Shown: one piece after another, positions 23,901 through 35,000 of the stretch | Numbering within the stretch: the stretch's first letter is position 1 | How the letters are laid out: every line of letters begins with the position of its first letter | Assembly: GCF_032854445.1 (NCBI RefSeq) | Contig: NC_088301.1 | Location: 41,473,116-41,537,115, forward strand | Source: Liolophura sinensis | Taxonomy: Eukaryota > Mollusca > Polyplacophora > Chitonida > Chitonidae | Direction of reading: 5' to 3' | Length of the DNA: 64,000 bases | Program-made: the position numbers and the translations under genes | The notes under the pieces: model-generated | The model's database searches: none | Told to the model about the DNA's origin: nothing | The model's input: the letters and a program-made list of their open reading frames with translations, nothing else

Positions 23901-26019
23901 ATTTCATTGGTGTTTTACGCCATACTCATACTGCATTGGTGAGAGGCTCCTGGGTCATTTATGCTGCACCAAATGGAGGCCCCCCTTTACCCAGATAATA
24001 GCCATTCTTTCAAATATACACTGGTGAGAGTCATTCCTACTTCTTCACTTTTCTTCTGCACACAATGAGCAAGAAGGATAGTATTTTGTCCCAGTATTAC
24101 AAATTTCTATGCAGCTTAAAAAAAAAGAAAGGAGAAAACAGACCTATGTGAGACACACAAATGTAACCGTAGAGGTCTTGACGCCGGTGCTGTTGTACTG
24201 GCATGTCCGTGCGCACCTTGTGCAGGTAATCCAGGTCTACCTCTGCAAAACACACATCCACTCCTTCATGGCACTGGGCAACTACACACCCCCAAGGGTC
24301 TACAATCTGAAAGAAAGTAACATTGTTCAACATCTTGTCTGCAATATAACATTCTGCCCACACAATATCACATTCTGTCTACACAATACTAGTTATTAAC
24401 ATACACGAAGATTTATTCAACATGCTTTTCCTTAAATCAAGGTAAGTTTTTACAACTTCCACCCACAGATCATCTATCCACAGGTCATCCCATAACTGTT
24501 CCATCCACAGGTCATCCCATAACTGTTCCATCCACAGGTCATCCCATAACTGTTCCATCCACAGGTCATCCCATAACTATTCCATCCACAGGTCATCCCA
24601 TAAGTGTTCTATCCATGTGTCATCCCATAAAGAGTTCCACTCATAGAGCATCCCACAAGTGTTCTATCCACAGGTCATCCCACAAGTGTTCCATTCATAT
24701 CTCATACCACAGGTGTTCAATCCACAGGTCATCCCATAACTGTTCCATCCAAAGGTCATCCCATAACTGTTCCATGCACAGGTCATCGCATAACTGTTCC
24801 ATCCACAGGTCATCCCATAACTGTTCCATCCACAGGTCATCCCATAACTGTTCCATCCACAGGTCATCCCATAAGTGTTCTATCCATGTGTCATCCCATA
24901 AAGAGTTCCACTCATAGAGCATCCCACAAGTGTTCCATCCATAGGTCATCCTATAAGTTCTATCCATAGGTCATCCCATAACTATTCCATCCAAAAATTT
25001 ATAAGTCGTCCCATAATAGCTGCATCCATAGGTCATCCATAAGTTTTCTATCCATAGGTCATCCCATTAGTGTCCCATCTATAGGTCATCCCTTATGAGC
25101 CCCGTCCATAGGTCATCTCATTAGTGTCCCATCTATAGGTCATCCCATTAGTGTCCCATCTATGTCATCCCTTATGAGCCCTGTCCATAGGTCATCCCAT
25201 TAGTGTCCCATCTATGTCATCCCTTATGAGCCCTGTCCATAGGTCATCCCATTAGTGTCCCATCTATGTCATCCCTTATGAGCCCTGTCCATAGGTCATC
25301 CCTTATGAGCCCTGTCCATAGGTCATCCCTTATGAGTGCCATCCATAGGTCATCCCATTAGTGTCCCATCTATAGGTCATCCCTTATGAGCCCCGTCCAT
25401 AGGTCATCCCATTAGTGTCCCATCTATGTCATCCCTTATGAGTCCTGTCCATAGGTCATCCCTTATGAGTGCCATCCATAGGTCATCCCATTAGTGTCCC
25501 ATCTATAGGTCATCCCTTATGAGCCCCGTCCATAGGTCATCCCATAAGAGTTCATTCTATAGGTCATCCCTTATGAGCCCTGTCCATAGGTCATCCCATA
25601 AGAGTTCAATCTATAGGTCATCCCTTATGAGCCCCGTCCATAGGTCATCCCATAAGAGTTTATTCTATAGGTCATCCCTTACGAGCCCTGTCCATAGGTC
25701 ATCCCATAAGAGTTCAATCTATAGGTCATCCCTTATGAGCCCTGTCCATAGGTCATCCCATAAGAGTTCAATCTATAGGTCATCCCTTATGAGCCCCGTC
25801 CATAGGTCATCCCATAAGAGTTCATTCTATAGGTAATCCCTTATGAGCCCCGTCCATAGGTCATCCCATAAGAGTTCAATCTATAGGTCATCCCTGAATA
25901 GCTTCTGTCATAGGTCATCGTACAAGTGTTCCATCCATAGGTCATCTCATAACATTTTCATCCTTATTTCATCCCACAGGTGTTCAATCCAAGTTATCTC
26001 AGAAGTGTTCCATCTATAC

Positions 26020-26050
<31 letters not shown>

Positions 26051-28098
26051 TTTCATTGGTCTTTTACGCCGTACTCAAGAATATGTGATCCATCTATAAG
26101 GCATCCCATCAGAGTTCCATCCCAAAAGGCATTTCAAGGATGTTCACATAATCAGATGATCTCCTGCTGGTTAACTACATAGTCATATTATCCCATGTGT
26201 GTTCATTTTCCAGATAACCCCAAAAGTATGCTATTCTTTTCATCATCTTATATAACATTGCTGGCTCATTTTATAATTAGATCATACCAAAATAGTTTAT
26301 TCATTACATGTACTTCTACTTACCATAGCGTGCCCATATGATGTGCGCTTAGCATTGTGTTTCCCTGTCTGAGCGGCAGCAAGGACATAGCACTGGTTCT
26401 CGATGGCTCGGCTCCTTAAAAGGCTCTGTAGGAGAGGTAATGAAAGACTACAGCACACCGAGTAAAAGCAGAGCAGCAATGGCAGAATGACAGTTGGCTA
26501 ATGATCACGTATAACTGCTGAAATATGATGGTCTCTTGTTAATTTACCTCATTAATATTCAGTGATTTTACTTGCTACAAAAAATTGACCATGGATTGTC
26601 TGTCATTTTACTGCCAGCACACATATTTCATTACAACTGAGGTATAGAGTTAGATAGGGAAATATATTTAAGTATCATGGCATACATCTCTTTATTTGTG
26701 TTCTTCTGATATTGGTTATTAGGTAATATGCTAAAAAAATTCCTCCAGGTCAGAGACCCCAGCTCTGATCTTCAGCTTACCTCCCAGTGTGCTAAGCCAG
26801 TTGTCTGAGTAAAGGCTGATGGGAAGGTCAGAAGCTCCGCCCCTTGCTGAGTTAACGCAATTGACAATTCTGGGAAGCGTAGGTCGTAGCACTGACTCAT
26901 TTGTTAAGGTACATGACTGTACAATGTCTTGCTGCTCATGTGTTTTGCTTTGAAATCACATGTATACCACTTGTCAGTAAGTATGTATACTGTAAATATA
27001 CATGTATGCTGTATATTTCCCAAAAAATTATACACATACATGTCAATATATTACCTACAAAGAATTAAGCATATATGCATGTTTACAACCTTTATATAGT
27101 TTGGCTCGTGCAAGAAACAGTATATATTTATTGTATAGTAAGGAACTCATCAACTTACCAGCAATAAAGGATACAATAGCCAGCCCAACTTTCCCAACAG
27201 GTGTAGGGACTGGAGGTACAATCTTTTGTCCAGGTATTACAAAATCACTCTCCTTCAAACAAACTTTATCCTTTATTTCAATGTCAAACAAATGTGTTTT
27301 ACTGTAATGAGCTTTGATGTCCCCCTGATTATCCAAGATAATATGCATGTTCTTTATCGCTGCTTTCCCATCTCCTGGAGGACCCTGCAATGGAGTCCAT
27401 AAAGGCAATTATCAAGACAAAGTTATATTGCATGAAACAGACAAATTTCCAGATCACAAACTTCATCACCCTTTCTCCACGGAAACTTGATTCTTTGTCT
27501 TAACTACATGAGAAATCCGGCGAATATTTTGAAAGTTTCACTCAAACCAAATTTATATCTTTGATTTGGCATTCTTTGGCTTAATGGCCTGAATAAATTA
27601 TCACAAATATCATAAACAATATTTTGGCTTAATTTCCTAATTCCATGAAATTTTTCAAAACAATTTGCAATATATTCAGAGGGCCCAGTGAGATTCCACA
27701 GTATGTGTTCACAAACTAGATGAATTTTGCATTCCCACCTTGTGATGAAATCCACCTAAAGACAGCCAGACATCCTGCTCCTTAGCCAAGTGTCTGTACC
27801 GTGTTATAAGATCTCCCTCTAACGTCTCTGCCATGCTTAAGGACTTTTCCTTGTCTTCTCCAACATAATCAAAACACTCTGGCAGAAATACCATCTTTGC
27901 ACCTCGCCTTTTTGCCCTGGTGATGAGTGATTTACCGACGCTGAAGTTAGCCTCCTTGTCAGAGGTGCAGTTCATCTGACACACTCCCACCACACACCTG
28001 CGGCCATGCCCGACCATGTCAGCCATTCCACACTTCTGCTGTCTGCAAGCTTCCACAACAGTCAAAGCTCGTCTCCCAAGGTGAGAAAATATCCTCAT
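20981..28098 (-). CDS. NitFhit: NitFhit: nitrilase-family domain fused to Fhit diadenosine-polyphosphate hydrolase
   Basis: Nine exons (5' to 3'): 28098-27739, 27384-27175, 26891-26781, 26425-26324, 24306-24168, 23774-23639, 23059-22879, 22494-22426, 21085-20981; 470 aa. Residues about 33-305 are the Nit domain with its Glu-Lys-Cys triad visible: E74 (FLPECFDY), K149 (SKTHLFD), C191 ([10 protein letters not shown]). This domain is known in NIT1 as a deaminated-glutathione amidase. Residues about 318-470 are Fhit, ending in the histidine triad [10 protein letters not shown] (H414, H416, H418; H416 would be the nucleophile) and the usual [11 protein letters not shown] tail. Fusion in one reading frame is the known invertebrate NitFhit arrangement. 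The gene is head to head with TMEM43 and converges with LRRC74. Odd points: the exon 6/7 junction predicts about seven extra residues between VVPGH and VLVAP, and the exon 7 donor lies in a perfect inverted repeat. Mitochondrial targeting by the basic N-terminus is possible but unproven. Confidence 0.95.
21410..21452 (+). mobile_element. SINE 3'-end fragment
   Basis: Reads ttattgagtatggcatacaa, then caccta and AAATAAATAAAT, matching the 3' end of the window's SINE family (gagtacggcgtaaaacacc plus tail) with several changes. It lies in the last nitfhit intron. Confidence 0.5.
21455..21895 (+). repeat. probable dispersed repeat with TTCTTGAGAAGAAGATGTTT-like core
   Basis: Lies in the last nitfhit intron. 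It includes atatcaaatttcaaaacaat, cggttcttgtgattcttgag and aagaagatgtttgaacgatt, followed by aatatggccgccaaacc. From memory, this order of words is common as non-coding repeats in marine invertebrate genomes; no second copy is present in this window to confirm it. A 145-codon open frame spans it but shows no domain and is treated as incidental. Confidence 0.4.
21993..22142. repeat. 150-bp imperfect palindrome (hairpin element)
   Basis: The left arm starts at 21993 (tgaaaatgatacaagtaaac) and the right arm ends at 22142 with its inverse (gtttacttgtatcattttca). Roughly 28 bp pair with one mismatch, and pairing resumes further in (gaaaagcat with atgcttttc). It may be a small MITE or foldback remnant inside the last nitfhit intron. 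Confidence 0.6.
22711..22815. repeat. dispersed repeat copy A
   Basis: Shares ordered words with 54568-54735: TTGGTGCTGAA, CAGAATATCATCCCATGTTC, GAACTC.CAGAATCAGGAAA, GCA.GTTAGCCATGAA and GGTCATTAAGG/GGCCATTTA. Both lie in introns (nitfhit and XPOT) in the same orientation. No ends or coding capacity are seen, so the class is unknown. Confidence 0.55.
22838..22895. repeat. 26-bp perfect inverted repeat, 6-nt loop, over nitfhit exon 7 donor
   Basis: Left arm 22838-22863 and right arm 22870-22895 are exact inverses (caggccagacagtgcaggta...) separated by gtgttt. The right arm holds the last 17 coding bases of nitfhit exon 7 (minus strand) and the GTATGA donor. The left arm is intronic. In the pre-mRNA the donor would sit inside a very stable stem. 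Confidence 0.95.
23885..23988 (-). mobile_element. SINE copy with internal deletion
   Basis: In a nitfhit intron. Its tail end (tttatttcattggtgtttta, then cgccatactca) is joined directly to head-end sequence (ctgcattggtgagaggctcc, then tgggtcatttatgctgc and aggcccc). The central body seen in the full-length copy at 48022-48289 is missing. This suggests deletion after insertion, or a short internally deleted form. Confidence 0.7.
24465..26010. repeat. minisatellite with 27-bp unit, about 55 copies, nitfhit intron
   Basis: Tandem units beginning ATCCACAGGTCATCCCATAA plus a 7-base variable end. The left part (to about 24950) has homogeneous 27-bp units. From about 25050 to 25900 two unit types alternate as a 54-bp composite (CCTTATGAGCCCCGTCCATA and AGAGTTCATTCTATAGG). 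The array lies wholly inside the intron between nitfhit exons at 24306 and 26324. Because 27 is divisible by three, long frames of HRSSHNCSI-type repeats stay open on the + strand; they are not genes. Confidence 0.95.
26013..26078 (-). mobile_element. SINE 3'-tail fragment
   Basis: A long TTTA run (the (AAAT)n tail in reverse) followed by cattggtcttttacgccgta and ctcaagaatatgtg, the terminal part of the window's SINE. It abuts the end of the 27-bp minisatellite. It is strongly 5'-truncated. Confidence 0.75.
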
Positions 28099-29065
28099 AG
28101 ATCAATATATCTCACCTTTTCCCACCTAATTTAATAGTGTGAACTAAAGAAAAAAACAAAAGAAAAATACACAACATGTACATCATATTAATGACACTAC
28201 AAGTGCGTCACATGTGAGTGTTGAGTGTATCTCACCATACTTATATCATTCTGACTGCATGGAGACATGCCTGTGCATGCAGATGCTTTCCTGTTTATAC
28301 TCCAATATCTCCTTATGCAAGGATAGGCCCCCTAAAGGCAATTCCTTCCCAAAATATTTTACAAAATACTATATTCTACCATTATCATTGCTAGCAAACA
28401 TCCTGGTCCATTACCTATAATCATAGCCCAAAACAGGCTATTTGTATCTGACCCAGCAGAAAAATTTCACGCCAGCACTTTGTTTTCTTACACCCATAAA
28501 CATGAATGCTGTCATATATTCAATAGAAGTTAAGACAATTTAATTGTTTTAATAACTGGTTTTATTTGCGTTACTCCAGAATATTTCCCTTAAACAGCCG
28601 CTAGCATCGCAGTGGGAGGAAATCACGAAGAGCCCGCGGGGAAATCACGAAGAGCCCGCGGGGAACCCACGACCACCTGCAGGTTTGTGGCAGACCTTCA
28701 CACTTATGAGCAAATGACTATGTAACTATCAGTAAACATCCCACATACAGTTTAAGAATCGTAGCAGTTACCGCAGTTCCTATAATATCATAGCTGTATG
28801 ATCTTAAATGAAACATATTTATTGGCTACTGAACTAAACATACTTACACTTAAAACATATAAAACATTTTCATTCACGGACACTACGCTTTCACGGGGTT
28901 TTCCCTCACAGAGGCTACGTCATATGATCAATCTAACCAATCACTGCCTTCTTCGTTCACTTCCGGAGATCCCAGAAAGCGAAAGCGCCTCAACACTGAC
29001 ATAATCGTTATAAAAGTTCACATTACCACAGGTTCACGGGTAGTTTTGACACATATAGAGACATC
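28099..29065. promoter_or_regulatory. shared promoter interval between nitfhit and TMEM43
   Basis: The 967 bp between the two start codons must hold both 5' UTRs and promoters if the rebuilt first exons are right. No TATA box is obvious. It contains an old SINE copy at about 28556-28705. The segment nearest TMEM43 (28880-29040) is less AT-rich, with gaacgg/ttccgg-type words (cttccggagat near 28960 resembles an ETS site). Confidence 0.4.
28556..28705 (-). mobile_element. SINE body with internal 22-bp tandem duplication
   Basis: Order of SINE words: ttactccagaatatttccct, cagtgggaggaaatc, cccgcggggaacccacgacc, acctgcaggtttgtggcagacc. The segment GAAATCACGAAGAGCCCGCG (22-bp unit) occurs twice in tandem at 28619-28640 and 28641-28662. 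It lies between the nitfhit and TMEM43 starts. Confidence 0.7.
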
Positions 29066-32000
29066 ATGTACCGTCAGAATGTATGTAACAATACTTTGAA
29101 TATATTGTCACCGTTGTATTATCAGCCTTTGAAATGTTCATGTGTAAATCATGCCACAGATTTCCAGTTGTTCTTGCTGTTAACTGTTTACAGTAACTAA
29201 TAACTTTTTTAATCGTTTTTACTTTATGTCCACAATCTCTTTACTTTATATAGGCCTACTCTAATGTTCTCTACTGTAATGTTTTCTACAACACCAAAAA
29301 TTGTAGGTAAGAAAGCCGGCCTCCTTCCTCATAGTGCTCAGTTCTCATCATATTTAATTCCATAAGGAAAATTTCACTAATCTTTAGGCCTATAACTCAA
29401 TCCTGTCAGTTATATTTGGTATATATGCATCGATGTCAATGCCTGTATCTTTAAAATATCTTTTAACGGTAATCTAGCAGATTAAACTGTCGGATCAAAG
29501 GAGAGAGTGTTCTGAATTCAAATGTTGTGTGCGATTTAAAAATTTCTCACATGGGACGCTCTTTGTTAAGGAACTCTTTCTGGAAAAAGTAATCAGAATG
29601 TGCACATTAACTTCTCTCTGTAGTACGGTACATAGGATCTAAAACTTTAGACTTTAGACAAAAATTGATATTTCATGCAATTTTAATAGCTCCATATTAT
29701 TTATCACCTCTCTTTCCCTATGAGCAACCAGCATGTTCAAAACTAAGAATTGGCTGGAAGTGCTATGTGTCACTGATGTACTATATTATAGATATGTAGC
29801 AGGCAACTATATACTGTCATTGAGATTCCTGTAGTTCACCTAGATGGACTAACTAGTGTGGCTATTGTAGTATGCTGACATTCATTGTAACTGTGTCCAG
29901 TACTGTAGGGAACAGTATTACACCTGTTTTTGACACAAGATTCAATCTTGCACTTTCATTGCACTAATGGTGCCCATTGTCAGCTTATTTCAGGGCATTA
30001 TATTGAATATTTCTTAATGAATGAATATTAAAGACATACTTCTTAGCTCATTATCATCTTAGATCAATGAAGCATCGATCTATGTGAGCTGTCTATCAAG
30101 TGTCATGGCTCCAAGTCACTCATCTGAAACTATCATTTTGAATGTCCCATCCTTCAACCAGTGACATGGTGCATGTCAAGAAGAACTTCATGTGAATGGT
30201 TGGATGCTATTAATCTGAGATTGTACTGTTTGAGGCTTGGCAAACTTTTGTTCTCTCAAGGATGGTTTCTAATTAAGCAACCACAGGGCGTGCTGAGACA
30301 GAGACCTAACATCAGAACAATCTGAGATTATTGGGCTGTTGAGTTATAGTTTACAACCAGTTTAAAATAACATGCATATTTTAACCTGTAAAATGTATCC
30401 TCTTGGATGCACAACATGTTGGGGTAAACTAAGGAACATGTAATAAACAGTGGAGATTGTATTTTAGTGGTTTTACTATTGTACAATATTTTTCTGCAGT
30501 ACCCCAATGACCCAGGCATGCACAATAACATGGATTCACATACTCGGACAAGCTATCGACGCAACCCAACATTTTTTGAACGTGTAGGAAGTAGTCTGTT
30601 TGGAATACTCGCTGGAATAGCACTTTTGGTGGCAGGATCTGGTCTACTCTTCTGGAACGAGGTGACTATTTTATTTTACAATTGTAATGTAAATGTAATA
30701 AATCTAGTTTACATGTGTATGACAGCAGGCAGTTTTATGAATGAAAGAAACTTCAGTATCTAGTGTAAACCACTGATTGTTGGGAAGTTGGGAGCTTACT
30801 GATGAACATTGCCATATATGGCCTACAGATTTGCAGACCTATGTCCCTATTGCAGATCTAGGTGGATGTGCAATTTCAGCAAATGGAAGCCTGCATGAGC
30901 AGGTCATCATGCAATATTGGTTGGTTATTGTCATTAAGGACCTATGAGTAATAATAGATGAATGACTCTAATTATAAGTGCCCTTAAGGTTTGAAGGAAA
31001 GATTTTGTTACACAAAGCTGGAACATTTTGCAATGCCAAAGCTACCAGTACTAGGGCATATTTGGTAACATAAAAATCTACAAGTAAAATGTTGTTAAGT
31101 CTAATTCCAGAAGAGAACATCTATGAAGTCTAAAACATAAATACTGATTAAACTGTTCCAGGGACGAGCTGTTCAAACATCAAAATCTTTGGATGAGGGC
31201 TTAAGTATAGTGCAGTCTCTTCGCACATCAGAAGTGGCATTTGAGGAAAACAGCGGAAAGTTGATCTACCTGTCCGGTGGCCTGAAGACAAAAGAGGTGA
31301 GTCCTGTGCAAGGTGACATTTATGCTGTTTCAGTTTAAGATTTGATTTATTAAAAAAATAAAACATGGTTAAGAGGATTTGAATAGATTCTTTTTACAAG
31401 GAAATAAATCGATATAAAATAAAAAAAATGCTACCACAATTAAAATAATTTGTCCGTTTGTTCAGTGCAGTTAAGTGAAAGTAAACATGAGTAAGAAATA
31501 TAGAGAGAATTTATAGAGTATCAGCTTTAATTGCATTGAAATATAATCAGGACAATCAGACCTTGATTTCTCATGTTCGTGTAGGAGACCTGTCTGTAAT
31601 ACTAGAATGTAGTTGCCACATTTAACCTTCATTTTATGGACATCTAATTATCAGCCTCCATGCAGAAAAAAATTATTTTACTTTATGCAGTTTTCTGTCA
31701 ATTTTGTGTACCATTCTATTAAATTTTCTAGGTATTAACCGATACCCTCTATGATGTTTCCATCTCTGCTGTGAAATTAAAGCGACAGGTGGAAATGTAT
31801 CAGTGGGTGGAACAAGAACACAAAAGGTATATTGTCGACATCACAGGCAAATTCAGAGCCATTTCAAACTTTAAATCTGTCAAATGTTGTGTATGTCACA
31901 AGAAGTTTAGATATTGCTTCATTTAACTTAACATACATGTAAAACTTATAAGTTGTTCCTAAGTTTGACTCCTGCTCAAAATATGCAATAAAATACGGAT

Positions 32001-35000
32001 TTTAAAAATATGTATTTAAATCAAATTTTGACTTATTAGCCAAAACTGGTAAATTATGTTGAATTGGTGCCAATCATTCAAGCTTACTCACTGACACACA
32101 GCAGTGAAAACATTGTCTAAATAACATGGGAGTTAATACAAAAATCTGGTTCATGGCCTCATTAGTCCAAACTTAAGTTTTGGTGACGTTCACATTTAAC
32201 AGATATGCTGTGTACATTGCTCTGTTGTCTTTCGTACTGTAATTTCTGGCTATTATCTGCTATACTTCTCTGAATATCATCCGGTGTTGTTCATTTCCCT
32301 ATGACTTCCCATGTTATTTTTCACCTCGTCATCTGCTTGCTGAGGCCTCTTCAGAAAGTCTGTAATGGTGACTTTTTAGAGGTACGCAGATTTGCACTGG
32401 GTTTCGTTACTTTTCCATCCAGAAAATGCATCATATGTTTTATGATATTGGAAGATGACAACATGAGCATATATCTAAGTTATACACTTTTCATAATTGA
32501 TAATCTTGCAACTTGAATGATTGATTAACCATACATGTGTATTTTACTGCCACTATTCAGGGAGGTTAATGAGGGATCTCACACAAAAGAAGATATCACC
32601 TATTCTTACTGTAAGTTTCACCCCACATAATATCCTTATTTCAGTAATGATTCTTGGATTTTGACAGTGTTCTTGGCGCAGAACAAAGTCAAACTGATAA
32701 AGCAAGAATATTTACCTTTAGTTTTTTTAGCGTAAGCCAGTAATAAGCTTTGTATGTTTAAAAAATTTCTATCCAGTAGTGAAAACTCATTAAATATTTA
32801 AATTGTAACTGTGTAAAATTATATGCATATTATATGTTACATGGTATATCATATTGAAAAAAAATTAAAGACCATAATTATCAAAATTATCCTCTTCAGC
32901 CCAGGAATGGAGGTCAGACTTGGTTCGCTCATCATCCTTTGATAATACAGTTGGACATCATAATCCCAGGTAATGATCATTGGGGGTATTTAGTTTCCTC
33001 CCACCATAATGCCGGCTGCTGTCGTATAAGTGAAATATTATTGAGTTTGGCGTAAAACACCAATTAGATAAAAAAATAGATTGATGGTGTTCAATTTAAG
33101 AAATCCTAAATTTACAGCTTTCAGGTCACAATTATAAACATATTAGGTGTTGGAAAATGATGCCATTTAAGCGCATGGCAGGAAAGAATTACAGTAGAAC
33201 ATATTACAAATCCATTGAAGCTCATAGATTGAATCGTATGAAATTCCCAGTGCTTTCGTTTCTGTTATATCAGTTTAAAATAGTATTACAGGAGATTTCT
33301 GCATGCTAAGACTGTTGTGTTGTAGGATTTTCTGTTTTCTGGTCACAAAGTGTGTGAAAGTGTGCGTCTCACCTTTGATTTCAGTGAGTTTGCTGTACAG
33401 CCCAAAGAGTATGTAGCCTCGGGTGTCTGGGTTGGAGCATTCGAACTGTCTAAAGGTATTGGTGCTTTTGTTATAAGTATATGTACATAAATGTGGTATT
33501 TTCTGGGTATTTATTCATATTTGAATTATATAGATGTAAAGCTATGACGGCTCACACCATCCACATTCAGACCCATCTCCCAGGTTTGGTGTGACACCAC
33601 ATTCTGGCCCATTTTCCAGGTGTGATGTGACATCCACATTTAGACACAGTTCCGTGATGCAATCAGTTTGGTGACATGTTTTCTTTTCTCTAATCTACTT
33701 TGTTACGAGAAGTACATGCTCTTTAAAAATTGTGATAATTTTGCGTTTTATGCAGGTTTGGTGGAGAAAATCAATCAATATAAAGATATAGAAGCCTCTT
33801 CACCTTCCCTCCAGCCAGGTGTACAACTTTACATGGGATACTATTACCATGGTAATGACCCATTAAGGCCACAGGTAAGGAAATGACCAATTCAGTGAAC
33901 TATACATGTAATGGATTTAACTTTAAATACACGGCCATCGGAGGCTCAGATGATTAAATACCTGCCTCACTGTGACCTTCATGACCTTGACCAGCAAGGG
34001 CACATGCTGTTTCCATGGTGCTTTAAGTCAGAAGGTTTATCAGTTAACTTGCGAAGGTCGGTGGTTAACTCCAAGCACTTCAGTTTACCACGACCATTAA
34101 CATGACAACAATCATTCAAACCACATGTGCAATTCAAGTTCAAACTACATGTGCAAAGCAAGATATATTGATGTTTTGGGAAAGTGGCTGTGTTGGTGTC
34201 GGTGCCTTTTTTTTTCAAGCCTGGATAGGAATTATGCAGTTGGAATGTACATATAATTTTAGTTTTATCTACATTATTCATTTATTTCTTTATTTATCTT
34301 TCGATTTATTTATTATTGTTGTTGTGAAGATTAGGGCTGTATCTTGAAGCATGTTGATACCCACAAAATTTTGTGTACACTGACCTAATAGCTGATATTA
34401 ACATTTATTGAAAATCACCATCTAGTTACACTGATTATATTAATATTCACTTATTTGATGACAATCAGTTTAAGGATAGAAGAAAGCACTGATGTGCATG
34501 TAGCTCTTGCGAAACAAATGTATATATATACCTGTATGAGGAACATCTAATTGGTACAGATTTATGTTGTTTGATGATGTATCATCTAGGCCTACATGTA
34601 TGTAACCATCAGATCAGATTTTGCCCTCAGATTTTAGGCTTTGAGCAAAACTAAAACATGTATGTTTATTTTTTGTTTAGGTTGGCGATTTAAAGGTTAA
34701 ATTTTCCTATGCTGGGTTGTCACACAGCGGTGACCAAGAGAAAACTTCTGCAGAGGCAGACATGGTGAGTTTAACTACTTGAAAGTCCAGCAATATATTG
34801 AAATGTTTTTGTCTGGTTTAATATATATAGGGACAGCACCTCATGAAGTTGCTTTTCAGACAATAGAATATTGTTTGCATACCAAATATTAGGAACCATT
34901 TATTTTGTGATACCTTTCCTCTGAGTAAAACTGGAATTTAAAGAAAGAAAGAATGAAAATTACTGGTTTCTATCATTTGGGTCTGAGACTCATCATTGGT

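Noticed and set aside
24615-25836. Repeat-rich frames (HRSSHNCSI type) in the nitfhit intron
   Set aside because: Same reason: a 27-bp tandem unit divisible by three. The array lies wholly between two confident nitfhit exons.
24465-26010. CRISPR-like spacing of repeats
   Set aside because: Units are directly adjacent with no unique spacers, and the genome is clearly animal.
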